Shown piece after piece: positions 36,046 to 43,628 of a DNA stretch of 64,000 nt. Under the pieces are notes generated by a model. That model ran no database searches. It had not been told where the DNA came from and worked only from the letters and a program-made list of their open reading frames with translations. Numbering within the stretch: position 1 is the first letter of the stretch; every line of letters starts with the position of its first letter. The stretch lies in contig NZ_JAFCGY010000001.1 in the NCBI RefSeq assembly GCF_016836705.1, positions 248,001 to 312,000 on the forward strand. Direction: 5' to 3'. A program made the position numbers and the translations under genes. This DNA comes from Mesorhizobium caraganae (GTDB taxonomy: Bacteria; Pseudomonadota; Alphaproteobacteria; Rhizobiales; Rhizobiaceae).

Positions 36046-37230
36046 TCACCGAACGATCCGCAAGGCTGCCCGCCGCCTCATCAGATCGCGTTTTTCCTCA
36101 CGCTGATTGATCGCTCTTGCGATGTCGACCGCTATTCGCTTCTTGTTCGCGTCACGCACGTACTCGTCGGTGACCGTCATTGAGGAATGGCCCATAGCGT
36201 CCATAATGGCGCGCGCTTGGATATTGCATTCTGCCAGATAGGTCCCGAAGGTGCGGCGTAGTCCATGAAGCGTATAGCCATCAGGGATGCCCGCTTGCCG
36301 CGTCCAGTGCTGCATCATACCTGTCAGGCTCTTTTCCGAGAATGACTTTCCATACGCGTTCTTCAAAACGGTGCCACCCTTCGAGCGATCGAGCGGTTCC
36401 AAGCTGATCGCCAGCTTGTCCACGACCGGAATAAACATCTCCCTCCCGCCGTGGCGGTTGCGATTTTTCTTTTGACGAAAATCGAAGGCTTCAATCAATT
36501 CGAGCGAACCGTCGAACAGTTCGATCTCCTCGGCCACTAGATCGTCCCATTCGAGGTCGGCGATGTCGCCGCGCCGGTTGCCAAGCCAGAAGCCGAGGGC
36601 AAAGCAGGTACGAGCGGGCGAACCAATCGGATGTCGCTCCTCGTACTTCTCTCGGATGGCAATGGGCCACGCTGGGTTCCTGGTCGATTTTGGCACGCGC
36701 ACGCGGATAGAAAGTGACGGATCATCCTGCGGCTTGATCCACTTCTCGACTTCGGTTGCCACCCACAAAAGCTTCTTGACCGCGACCAATAGGTGTTTGG
36801 CAACGGTGCGGTTTGTTTTGAAGATGCCTTCAATGATAGCTCGAAGCTTGTCAGCATCCAGGTATTCGACCGGCACGTCGCGCCATCTCAGCGCATATTT
36901 AGGGTCGACGGGCATATTGAGGAACCGCTCGATCAAGCTGCGGTTCTTGGCTTGCGTGGCCGGATCGAACTCAGCCCATTCCATTGTGGTTTCGAGCCGC
37001 CGTGCTGCTTGTCCGAACGTGCGCGGCAGGGCGCGGCCCGGTAGGTCAACAATCACGGCTTTGCCTGCGCAACCTTCGACTGCCCGGTGGTACGCCGTCT
37101 CGAACATTTCGTCACCCGGCCGGCCGGGGAGGGTAATTTGTTGAGCATGGCGATTGGCTCGAAAGCGCCAGTACTCCTTGCCATTGACGACGCGCGACGA
37201 GGCTCCGGGGTAGTCAGGGTGTTTAGCCAT
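36046..37230 (-). CDS. Tyrosine recombinase/integrase
   Basis: 394 residues from ATG 37230, fixed by GGAGAG a few bases upstream. The C-terminal catalytic domain shows the first Arg in GFWLGNRRGDIADLEW, the H-x-x-R box in YTLHGLRRTFGTYL, then MGHSSMTVTDEYVR with the distal His and the nucleophile Tyr. The N-terminal 150 residues are a core-binding helical domain. It should integrate and excise the island at the adjacent tRNA gene, 117 bp away. It overlaps the HTH gene upstream by 8 bp and is probably cotranscribed with it. Confidence 0.95.
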   Translation of the reverse strand: MAKHPDYPGASSRVVNGKEYWRFRANRHAQQITLPGRPGDEMFETAYHRAVEGCAGKAVIVDLPGRALPRTFGQAARRLETTMEWAEFDPATQAKNRSLIERFLNMPVDPKYALRWRDVPVEYLDADKLRAIIEGIFKTNRTVAKHLLVAVKKLLWVATEVEKWIKPQDDPSLSIRVRVPKSTRNPAWPIAIREKYEERHPIGSPARTCFALGFWLGNRRGDIADLEWDDLVAEEIELFDGSLELIEAFDFRQKKNRNRHGGREMFIPVVDKLAISLEPLDRSKGGTVLKNAYGKSFSEKSLTGMMQHWTRQAGIPDGYTLHGLRRTFGTYLAECNIQARAIMDAMGHSSMTVTDEYVRDANKKRIAVDIARAINQREEKRDLMRRRAALRIVR

Positions 37231-37510
37231 CAAACTCTCCTTCGAGGCTTCTGCGAGACTTGCTCGGCACTCGGCCTCCCTCATGCTCCCGATCAGGTGA
37301 CAGAGCCTTGCTGTCCATGGCGACGCGAAGTAGCAACGGGTAGGGAAAACCGCGACCTTGCTCTATGCCCTCGTATGTGCGCTTCGGGATCCCCAACAAT
37401 TTCGCTGCGCCTTCTGCCGTGAATCCTTCTCTTGCTCGCCAAGCTTTCACATCTCGCGAGAGCTCGTCTTTATCGTTGACGTCAACCGGTTTGCTCAAAT
37501 GGGCAACCAT
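37223..37510 (-). CDS. Small XRE-like HTH protein
   Basis: 95 residues from ATG 37510 (a TTG at 37534 is a less likely start). The helix-turn-helix is LSRDVKAWRAREGFTAEGAA, then KLLGIPKRTYEGIEQGRGFP, resembling short phage-type repressors. It overlaps the integrase start, so it probably regulates or accompanies excision and integration. A perfect 15-bp palindrome lies 18 bp upstream of its start codon. Confidence 0.75.
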   Translation of the reverse strand: MVAHLSKPVDVNDKDELSRDVKAWRAREGFTAEGAAKLLGIPKRTYEGIEQGRGFPYPLLLRVAMDSKALSPDREHEGGRVPSKSRRSLEGEFDG

Positions 37511-37527
37511 ACTACGCCGACAGCGTA

Positions 37528-37542
37528 TACGCAATTTGCGTA
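37528..37542. promoter_or_regulatory. Perfect palindrome TACGCAA-T-TTGCGTA
   Basis: Seven complementary base pairs on each side of a single T, between the XRE-like gene and the HTH gene at 37544 (it abuts the stop codon of the latter). A likely operator for one of the two small regulators that control the integrase. Confidence 0.6.
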
Positions 37543-37543
37543 G

Positions 37544-37795
37544 TCATTTGCGCCAAGCACTTTTTTCGCTTCGTTCCAAAAGCGTCCGGAGACCGCTCTC
37601 CTTGTCAGGCAAAGACGAAAAGGAGATATCGAGGGTGATACGATCCCAGATCGTACGAGTGTTGACGAGCTTAGGCTTCGGCATGCGGCCGTCGCCGACC
37701 ATCTCGTCAAATAGGGTCGGTCCAACACCGACGTAGCGCGCCGCTTCCTCGCGGGAGAGACCACGGGGAGGATAGGAAATCGCGTCAGCCTTCAT
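37544..37795 (-). CDS. Excisionase/AlpA-like HTH protein
   Basis: 83 residues. GLSREEAARYVGVGPTLFDE followed by MVGDGRMPKPKLVNTRTIWD is the winged-HTH pattern of DNA-binding proteins found beside integrases in rhizobial islands, with the characteristic MPKPK wing. It may act as recombination directionality factor for the integrase encoded downstream on the same strand. Confidence 0.8.
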   Translation of the reverse strand: MKADAISYPPRGLSREEAARYVGVGPTLFDEMVGDGRMPKPKLVNTRTIWDRITLDISFSSLPDKESGLRTLLERSEKSAWRK

Positions 37796-38420
37796 AGCTA
37801 TCGACCCGAAAAGGCGCTGTCGGCTACAGGATGAAGCTCTGGCGAGTCACTCACGTTGGGGCCCAAACACCGTTCGTTGTAGCCAGACATCCGCGCGGCG
37901 CCAAATTTGCCATGCGACTTTTCTAACCAACGCGTACCGGTGCGAGGAAGGGGGTCCCACAGACAGGTTCGGAAAACGGCGCCAGTGGCGTGCAAATCGG
38001 ATCGGTTGACGTCAGAACGCATTGCCCACCGCTCGCGAATGAGGCTTCGCTCAGGCGGGCTGCCCCTGATCCTCGTTTTGGGATATAAATGCGCAATATC
38101 GCTGAGCGATAGTCGAGCAGTTGGCTATCTTGCATAGCATTCGGACCGCCGCGGACGGGGACAGTCGGTCCCCGTCCCGTCCTGCGGCCGGCGCTATGCT
38201 GACGCTCCTACGGCTGTCCTGTTCACCGCCCGCAACGGGGGCGAATTTCCTCCGTCCCACGCGCGACAATGTCCGCTGTTGCGGACGCGCGCAGGACTAC
38301 GGCTCATACGCCGTTTGTCCGTGACCGCCGGCAGTCGCCGGCGCCGTCCTGAGCAACCGTCTCCGTCGGTGTCACCAGGTACCGAGCAATCGCTTCGGAG
38401 TTGACAGCCTACAGCGGCTT
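37796..38420. other. 625-bp region without a supported gene
   Basis: No frame gives a protein-like translation with a ribosome site. The main visible structure is a perfect 10-bp stem with a 5-nt loop at 38153-38177 (GGACGGGGAC and GTCCCCGTCC) with no T run. The region may be the promoter side of the integrase operon or decayed island DNA. Confidence 0.5.
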
Positions 38421-38576
38421 TCAGGCGCATACCACGGCACGCGCAATAGCGAGTTCGGCTTCAGTCTTTGCATTCTTGTCGGTCGCGATGAGTCGCTTCA
38501 GCGCCCGCAATGTCTCACCCCGGATCCAGCCTATCTCCGACATGCAATCGATGATTGCCTGAAAGCCGGGCTCCAT
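38421..38576 (-). CDS. Small 51-residue hypothetical protein
   Basis: ATG 38576 to TGA 38421. The peptide begins MEPGFQAIIDCMSEIGWIRG, continues ETLRALKRLIATDKNAKTEA and ends ELAIARAVVCA. It has the balanced composition and amphipathic helices of a real small protein, unlike the surrounding frames. No family is recognised. Confidence 0.5.
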   Translation of the reverse strand: MEPGFQAIIDCMSEIGWIRGETLRALKRLIATDKNAKTEAELAIARAVVCA

Positions 38577-38610
38577 GGCGCCGGAACGGGCCGTGGGGCT
38601 ATACCCCTAA

Positions 38611-38952
38611 CTAAAATCGCAATACGACGGAGGGACCACGTCTGCGGTAGCAACGGACGCGACGGCGACCATGTCGCCAATAACTACGGCAGACCCGTCT
38701 CCAGCCCCGCCGGCGGCGGTGGCGGCGGTGGCGGCGGTAGTAGTAATCTGGGTCGTAATCTGGGTCGTAATCTTGGTCGTAGTAGCGCCTATGGTTGACC
38801 GGCTCCACTTCCGCCTGAGTGCCGAGTTCATCGAGAATGCCGCTTTTAGCCCCTGGAATACCGGCCACTGCGTTGATAGGCCGAACCGCGCTTGCAAAGG
38901 CCGCCGCCCCTGCAACGCCAAACATTGCCGTCAAGAAAGATCGCCGATCCAT
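38611..38952 (-). CDS. Tat-signal small Tyr/Arg-rich protein
   Basis: 113 residues from ATG 38952. MDRRSFLTAMFGVAGAAAFA is a twin-arginine signal. The mature part contains a short DYDPDYDPDYYY repeat followed by a very basic stretch (RRHRRHRRRRGWRRVCR) and two cysteines. It should be exported folded to the periplasm. The acidic-then-basic low-complexity layout suggests a surface or polymer-binding role. No family is recognised. Confidence 0.65.
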   Translation of the reverse strand: MDRRSFLTAMFGVAGAAAFASAVRPINAVAGIPGAKSGILDELGTQAEVEPVNHRRYYDQDYDPDYDPDYYYRRHRRHRRRRGWRRVCRSYWRHGRRRVRCYRRRGPSVVLRF

Positions 38953-39111
38953 TTTAGGCCTCCCAAAGTTGCCAACTCTAAACAAAGCGCACCGCCCTGC
39001 GATACGAGCGAGTCCGGCGCGCGGTGAAGTTTAGGACTCGCCAGCCGCCGTAGCGCATGGCGAGTCCTATCAGCGCAGGAAGGGACGTTAGCTGCACCGA
39101 TCCACGGCATG

Positions 39112-39204
39112 TCAGCCAAGCACCATGCCCATCACCAGAAAGGTGACGGCTGTCGCGAAAATTGGCGCGAGCAACCATCGCGCTTGGCCAACACTTTTAT
39201 CCAT
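39112..39204 (-). CDS. 30-residue single-span membrane peptide
   Basis: ATG 39204 to TGA 39112, with CGGAGA 8 bases upstream. The peptide MDKSVGQARWLLAPIFATAV ends in TFLVMGMVLG: a short charged head and one transmembrane helix. It is too short for most gene finders. Function unknown. Confidence 0.5.
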   Translation of the reverse strand: MDKSVGQARWLLAPIFATAVTFLVMGMVLG

Positions 39205-39541
39205 CTAATTTCTCCGGAGAAACAACTGCCCTAGCCTTAAGCCGTTCCATGTATTCCCGAGTGTAAGACCATCGCGTTTATTACGATCAATCTTTGGTCC
39301 AAACCAACTTCGGACTTAAGTCCAGCGTTGTGCCGTGTCCGTTACCGGAACCTTGATTGAAACAGGACAGTTTTACGAATCTCCTCTGTACTAGGGCGCT
39401 GGAGCTTAGCGATAGTTGAGTGGCAACGGCTCAAGAGGCCGCCCTCGCGATCCCACCTAAAGCTCGCTCACGACTCAGCAATTTAGCGATGGTGTGGCTC
39501 GGACGTTTAGGCAGGCGCCGGGCGGAGCACATTCTAGGCAG
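39205..39541. other. 337-bp non-coding stretch of lower GC
   Basis: Noticeably richer in A and T than the chromosome around it. It contains the perfect 12-bp palindrome GGACTTAAGTCC (39312-39323). I see no gene in it. Confidence 0.45.
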
Positions 39542-39887
39542 CTAATTGGGATGGGCGACCGTCTTCGTTGCTTCTTCTTCCAACGTCCGAAGCTTTTCCC
39601 GAATCTCCTCGGGCTCGGCATGCTCTAATCCCACGACGTCGTTTCTGGTTTCTTCTAATGACACGATGATCTCGTCGAGTTTGGCATGGATCGCGGCCGT
39701 GTCGCGGTAGCCTTGAATCAGAACCACACCGGTGATGACGATAGCGGCAACCGACAATTGCGCAGGTGACTACATTTGTCAGCCCAGATGGGACTAGCGC
39801 AGTGCAGAGCAGCATGGCTATGATCAGGACATGAAAGCCCGGAGGGCGGGATAGAAAGTCCCCCACCATAAAGAGGAAGCGATTCAT
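39542..39887 (-). pseudogene. Low-affinity iron permease-like gene with a frameshift
   Basis: The start MNRFLFMVGDFLSRPPGFHV and hydrophobic LIIAMLLCTALVPSGLTNVV are in one frame. The second half (SVAAIVITGVVLIQGYRDTA, then AIHAKLDEIIVSLEETRNDV and EPEEIREK) is in the next frame from about base 39757. The joined protein of about 114 residues has the span-span-AIHAKLDE layout of small proteins related to the low-affinity iron permease family (PF04120). A 1-bp indel near 39757-39762 explains it. A sequencing error cannot be excluded. Confidence 0.6.
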
Positions 39888-39990
39888 ATCCAGCCTGACG
39901 TCAAGTAGACGACCAGTGCCGTGATGGCGACGGAAATAGGCACGCTAGCCAGCTCGCCTCCAGGAACCAGGTCTCCTTGTCACCAAGCAT
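39884..39990 (-). pseudogene. Small membrane ORF overlapping the permease start, frameshifted
   Basis: ATG 39990 has a good AGGAG site 8 bases upstream and begins MLGDK. The frame two bases over reads DLVPGGELASVPISVAITAL, then VVYLTSGWI, and stops at a TGA that overlaps the permease ATG as ATGA. That overlap and the clean transmembrane helix suggest a former 34-residue coupled gene, now split. Confidence 0.3.
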
Positions 39991-40017
39991 TATACATTCT
40001 CCTCTTATTCGCCCGGA

Positions 40018-40050
40018 CAAAAACCCGCCGCCCCTGCTTGGAGCGGCGGG
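40018..40050 (-). terminator. Terminator of the Gly/Pro-Ala-rich membrane protein gene
   Basis: Stem CCCGCCGC (40024-40031) with GCGGCGGG (40043-40050); on the minus strand it is followed by TTTTTG. It lies 18 bp after the stop of the gene at 40068. Confidence 0.85.
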
Positions 40051-40067
40051 CATTCGCATATGTGGGA

Positions 40068-40340
40068 TCAGCCGCCATTAGCAGGGGCTGGGGCAGGTGC
40101 AGCCGGAGCTGGAGCAGGTGCAGCCGGAACTGGGGCAGGTTCCGCAGGCTTCGCCGGGACAGCCGGAGTTTCCGCCTTTGGAGCTTCGACCTTGACGTTG
40201 ATATCCTTGCCACCGTCGCCGTGGATATTGATGACGCCGGTAAATATCAGCAAGACGACGATTGCAATAAGCCCAAGAACAACAGCAATCGCGGTGCCGC
40301 CGCCTCCACCAGAATTAACAACAGTTGGGCCGTCAGCCAT
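40068..40340 (-). CDS. Small membrane-anchored Pro/Ala-rich protein
   Basis: 90 residues from ATG 40340 (TAGGAGACG upstream). A Gly-rich head is followed by one transmembrane helix (AIAVVLGLIAIVVLLIFTGV), INIHGDGGKDINVKVEAP and a tail of Pro-Ala repeats (PAPAPAAPAPAPA). Such tails often span the periplasm or cell wall. The family is not recognised. It has its own terminator. Confidence 0.75.
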   Translation of the reverse strand: MADGPTVVNSGGGGGTAIAVVLGLIAIVVLLIFTGVINIHGDGGKDINVKVEAPKAETPAVPAKPAEPAPVPAAPAPAPAAPAPAPANGG

Positions 40341-40551
40341 GGCTACGTCTCCTATTTTAGTTGCCTAGATTTGCACAACGGTCGCCACTACATAGCGTTC
40401 CATCCCAGGGTCCAGGGTCTACGCGAGATAGGCCTTTAGTCCGATACGCTTCGGACTGAAGCCCCCTGACAGGAACAATCTGCCGCTATTCAAGTTCGAT
40501 TTTCTGGCGAGCAGGCGTGGTGCTGCCGCCAGGTTCAACGAGGAGAAAATC

Positions 40552-40851
40552 ATGAGAATGCACCTCACAAGCGTCGCCGCGGCGGCATTGCTGTTGGCAG
40601 GCGTTGGCGCGGTCGCAGCGCAGGACGTCATCATCACCCCTGAGCAGGACACGGTCGTCCGTGAATACGTGAAAAAGCAGCCGCTCGCCTCGGTGAAGAT
40701 CCCCGGCGTCGAACTCAATGTCGGGACGGCCTTGCCTGACACGGTGGAACTTCACGAGGTCCCGAACGTCAAATATCGGTACGTCGTGGTCGACAACCGC
40801 ACCGTCCTGGTCGATCCAGGGACCCGCAAAATCATCAAGGTCTACGACTGA
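40552..40851 (+). CDS. DUF1236 family secreted protein
   Basis: 99 residues from ATG 40552 (GAGGAGAAAATC upstream). A signal peptide (MRMHLTSVAAAALLLAGVGA) precedes the DUF1236 domain (PF06823): TPEQDTVVREYVKKQPLASV, VGTALPDTVELHEVP, YRYVVVDNRTVLVDPGTRKI. These are rhizobial periplasmic proteins of unknown role. A GC-rich hairpin (40866-40888) follows. Confidence 0.88.
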   Translation: MRMHLTSVAAAALLLAGVGAVAAQDVIITPEQDTVVREYVKKQPLASVKIPGVELNVGTALPDTVELHEVPNVKYRYVVVDNRTVLVDPGTRKIIKVYD

Positions 40852-40865
40852 TCGAATGGTTGTGG

Positions 40866-40888
40866 CCCGCCGCCAGCTGTGCGGCGGG
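40866..40888 (+). terminator. Terminator-like hairpin after the DUF1236 gene
   Basis: Stem CCCGCCGC (40866-40873) with GCGGCGGG (40881-40888), 7-nt loop, 15 bp after the stop. No T run follows, so it is at best a weak terminator or a 3'-end stabiliser. Confidence 0.45.
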
Positions 40889-40952
40889 CTGCGGATTTCA
40901 CATCGACTTGGGGGTACTGCCGCTGCAATAATTTCGAAGAGCTGACGACGCG

Positions 40953-41171
40953 CTAGGGCGTACCGCCTTCGCGATGGTCCATAGCTTCCGCGATGACTTC
41001 GAACACGCTGGGCACCTCTTCAGCTATTTCGCTCAAGGGAATTCCTTCTTTGTCCGCTGCCTTCATCGCCTGGTCGGCCAGATCGCTAATAGCAACAGGG
41101 TCATCTGTCATCGCGTTGGGAAGGTGTTCAGCCATCCATTTGTCGAGAAAGTCGATGCCGCGAGTGCTCAT
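40953..41171 (-). CDS. DUF768 protein
   Basis: 72 residues: MSTRGIDFLDKWMAEHLPNA, then SDLADQAMKAADKEGIPLSE. This matches DUF768 (PF05589), a small family described from Mesorhizobium loti, and is the strongest single genus clue in the window. Helical, cytosolic, function unknown. It is the last of three minus-strand small genes (41658 to 40953). Confidence 0.88.
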   Translation of the reverse strand: MSTRGIDFLDKWMAEHLPNAMTDDPVAISDLADQAMKAADKEGIPLSEIAEEVPSVFEVIAEAMDHREGGTP

Positions 41172-41206
41172 ATCGCCTTAAGCACTGCCGACGGCATAAG
41201 TTCCGA

Positions 41207-41428
41207 TCAGGACTCTATGGTGGGGAACAGCTTGGCTTCCAGCGCCATGGCGCGGGCCTCAGCGGCGTCTTCCTCCGTCAGGCTAATCTGCTCGGAGACC
41301 GACTTTTCGTCCTCGACCAGAAACTCGGTCGGGGCGATGTCGTGCATCAGGCTGTGGGCTCGCATGGCTGCCTGCCGTGCGTCATCAGCTTCCAGCTCGA
41401 CGGAGGTGGATACTCGGTAAAGGGTCAT
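41207..41428 (-). CDS. Small hypothetical protein
   Basis: 73 residues, acidic: MTLYRVSTSVELEADDARQA, then EEDAAEARAMALEAKLFPTI. One beta strand is followed by helices; no signal or membrane segment. It overlaps the preceding gene by 4 bases (ATGA) and so is translationally coupled to it. Confidence 0.65.
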   Translation of the reverse strand: MTLYRVSTSVELEADDARQAAMRAHSLMHDIAPTEFLVEDEKSVSEQISLTEEDAAEARAMALEAKLFPTIES

Positions 41429-41658
41429 GGTGCGTTCTCCGGCTTGTTCACCGCGGAGTCGTTCAGCTCCGCCTCGATGTTGTCGCTGACTGTCGGCAGC
41501 GGTTCGCCCGCCCGCACGCCGTCAAAGCCCTGCAGCCAGGCTTCGGAGAACTCCGTCCAATACTCTGGGACGGAACGCTCTTTGCCGTCTTTTCGAGTCT
41601 GGGCGCCGTACATCCACGCATACGTGATGCGCTCCTGATCCTTCTTAGCTACGGCCAT
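41425..41658 (-). CDS. Small hypothetical protein
   Basis: 77 residues: MAVAKKDQERITYAWMYGAQ, then EYWTEFSEAWLQGFDGVRAG. Soluble and mildly acidic. It is the first gene of a three-gene run with the 73-residue protein and DUF768. I do not recognise a family. Confidence 0.65.
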   Translation of the reverse strand: MAVAKKDQERITYAWMYGAQTRKDGKERSVPEYWTEFSEAWLQGFDGVRAGEPLPTVSDNIEAELNDSAVNKPENAP

Positions 41659-41938
41659 TTGCGTCTAAAGGCGCGTTGTGTGATCCGTTTTCACGCGACG
41701 CGCTTTAGCTCAGAAGAGGAGGCTTCTTGACGATCTGGCCTCTGTTCCTGTTAGGCATGGTTCTTCTCACATGCCACCCTCCGCAGCCGCAGCGCTCAAC
41801 ACGAGCAAGCGAATGTAACAATGGGCTGAGTGGGCCGCCCAGGATTTCAGCCGAAAAGGTTCCCGGGCTCTCGGTCGATCAAAGCTGCGGGCTGGTTAAT
41901 GGGCGCAGTCGCGCCATTTCTTGAAATAGGTCGCAACG

Positions 41939-43357
41939 CTACGCGACCGGGTTGTGCAGAGCCAAGAAGGCGCCCATTTCCTCGAAGAACTGGTCGAAGG
42001 CGGGAGTGCCTTCAATGAGCACGTGGTTATTTCCCTGCATTTCGACAAACATCGCCCCCGGAATGAGCTTGGCCATCAGGCGGCCCTCCTCGATTGGCGC
42101 GACGCGATCGCCCACGCAATGCAGCACGAGCGTTGGGACTTGGACTCTCTTTGCCAACTCGGTCGCGTCAACTTTGCTGTTCATTTCCCAGAGTCGCATC
42201 GCGGCTTCGGGGCTCGTGGCAATGCGCTGCAGTTCATCGAAGCTCGCCACAATCTCCTGTGGGGCGTCGGGGATGAATGTGGAAGTAAAGAAGTGCCTGA
42301 AAACGGGATTCGGCGAGCCCCAGCCGTCGCGGATCATCATCGCCCCGGCTTTATATAGCTTCCTTTGATCGAGGTCCGGTCGCATTAGCCGGCCTCGGAG
42401 AAATCCGCCCAGCAGGATCAGGCATGTCACCTGCTCCGGATGCTCCACAGCATACCGCACGGAGAACGCGCAACCTTGCGAAATGCCGAGGAGCGCGAAC
42501 CGATCCAGCCGTGCGGCGGCTGCGACCGCGGACATGTCGCTGGCCATTGCATCTTCCGATACCGTCTCCACCTCCCAGTCCGAGAGGCCATTTCCGCGTT
42601 GGTCGAACCGCACGAGATGGCAAAGCTTCGCGAAGTTCGCCAGCATCGGACGCCAAATGGGGCTGTGCCATTCATATTCAAGATGGTTCAGCCAGTTCGG
42701 ACCCTTCAACACCGGCGCTCCCTGGCCAATGCTGGCCCAGGCGATCTGCACACCGTCCGACGCCGTGGCGAACTGCACCCGCTGATGCAGCGCCGCTTCG
42801 ACAGGTCTCGTCGTCTGCCGCGCCCCGTCAGGCGTCCACTGCCAGACACGGATGGGTCGGGAGATGTTCTTTACACGCTGGTTGCCCATGTCACGGAAGG
42901 GCACCTGGATCCGATCCGCGACTGCCTGATGCACAATGTCCGACACGCACACGCCGCCCGGCTTGGCGAGCCCCTCAAGCCGGGAAGCCACGTTTACACC
43001 GTCGCCAAAGACGTCCCCGTCCTCGAAAATGACGTCACCGAGATTGATCCCAACACGGTAAAGGATTCGGCTGTTCTCAGGTTCACCATTGTTTCGCTCT
43101 GCCATCGACCGCTGGATTTCGACAGCGCTCTCAACCGCCTCAACCACGCTCGCGAATTCTGCGAGCAGGCCGTCGCCTGTGGTCTTGACGATATTGCCCC
43201 GATGCGCCGCGATCCTGGGCCTGACGACCTCACCAATATGTACCTTCAGGCGCGCAAGCGTGCCGGCCTCGTCGACCTCCATCATCCGGCTGTAGCCGGA
43301 GACATCCGCCGCAAGGATCGCCGCAAGCTTCCGCTCGCTAAGGTCCAAGTCAACCAT
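41939..43357 (-). CDS. Class III nucleotidyl cyclase fused to alpha/beta hydrolase
   Basis: 472 residues from ATG 43357 (start MVDLDLSERKLAAILAADVS; an upstream in-frame ATG is possible). Residues about 8-180 are a class III adenylate/guanylate cyclase domain: metal Asp in AADVSGYSRMM, second Asp in TTGDGLLAEF, and the transition-state residues in FGDGVNVASRLEGLA. Residues about 200-470 are an alpha/beta hydrolase with nucleophile elbow LLGISQGCAF, Asp in CVGDRVAPIEEG and His in GNNHVLIEG. All catalytic residues are present in both halves, so cAMP formation and a hydrolase or binding function may be linked. Cytosolic; no partner gene. Confidence 0.88.
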   Translation of the reverse strand: MVDLDLSERKLAAILAADVSGYSRMMEVDEAGTLARLKVHIGEVVRPRIAAHRGNIVKTTGDGLLAEFASVVEAVESAVEIQRSMAERNNGEPENSRILYRVGINLGDVIFEDGDVFGDGVNVASRLEGLAKPGGVCVSDIVHQAVADRIQVPFRDMGNQRVKNISRPIRVWQWTPDGARQTTRPVEAALHQRVQFATASDGVQIAWASIGQGAPVLKGPNWLNHLEYEWHSPIWRPMLANFAKLCHLVRFDQRGNGLSDWEVETVSEDAMASDMSAVAAAARLDRFALLGISQGCAFSVRYAVEHPEQVTCLILLGGFLRGRLMRPDLDQRKLYKAGAMMIRDGWGSPNPVFRHFFTSTFIPDAPQEIVASFDELQRIATSPEAAMRLWEMNSKVDATELAKRVQVPTLVLHCVGDRVAPIEEGRLMAKLIPGAMFVEMQGNNHVLIEGTPAFDQFFEEMGAFLALHNPVA

Positions 43358-43628
43358 ACAGCAGCGTACGGGTCTGGGAGCCCTTTTGTCGAGCTGCATT
43401 CCTAGCCACCCGCCTCGATCTGCTGCAGCGTTGAGCTGCCGAGGAACCCACGAGATCAATGCGCCGTGTTCGCGGCATTCAGATTGCGGTGGGCCGTGCT
43501 TGAAAGCTGCCTCCGCTGCGGTCCGTCGCGAAGTGAAGCTGGGTTCGGGCGCGTCCGGCTCCCAGTGCTTTCACAATGTTATCACCGTTTGTTCCCTGCC
43601 TGCCATTCAGTTAAAGCCAGTTCTCCGG

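Noticed and set aside
41727..41924. Possible small lipoprotein from TTG 41727 (AGGAGG upstream)
   Set aside because: The first 16 residues look like a signal ending in LLTC, but the lipobox is imperfect and the rest is not protein-like.
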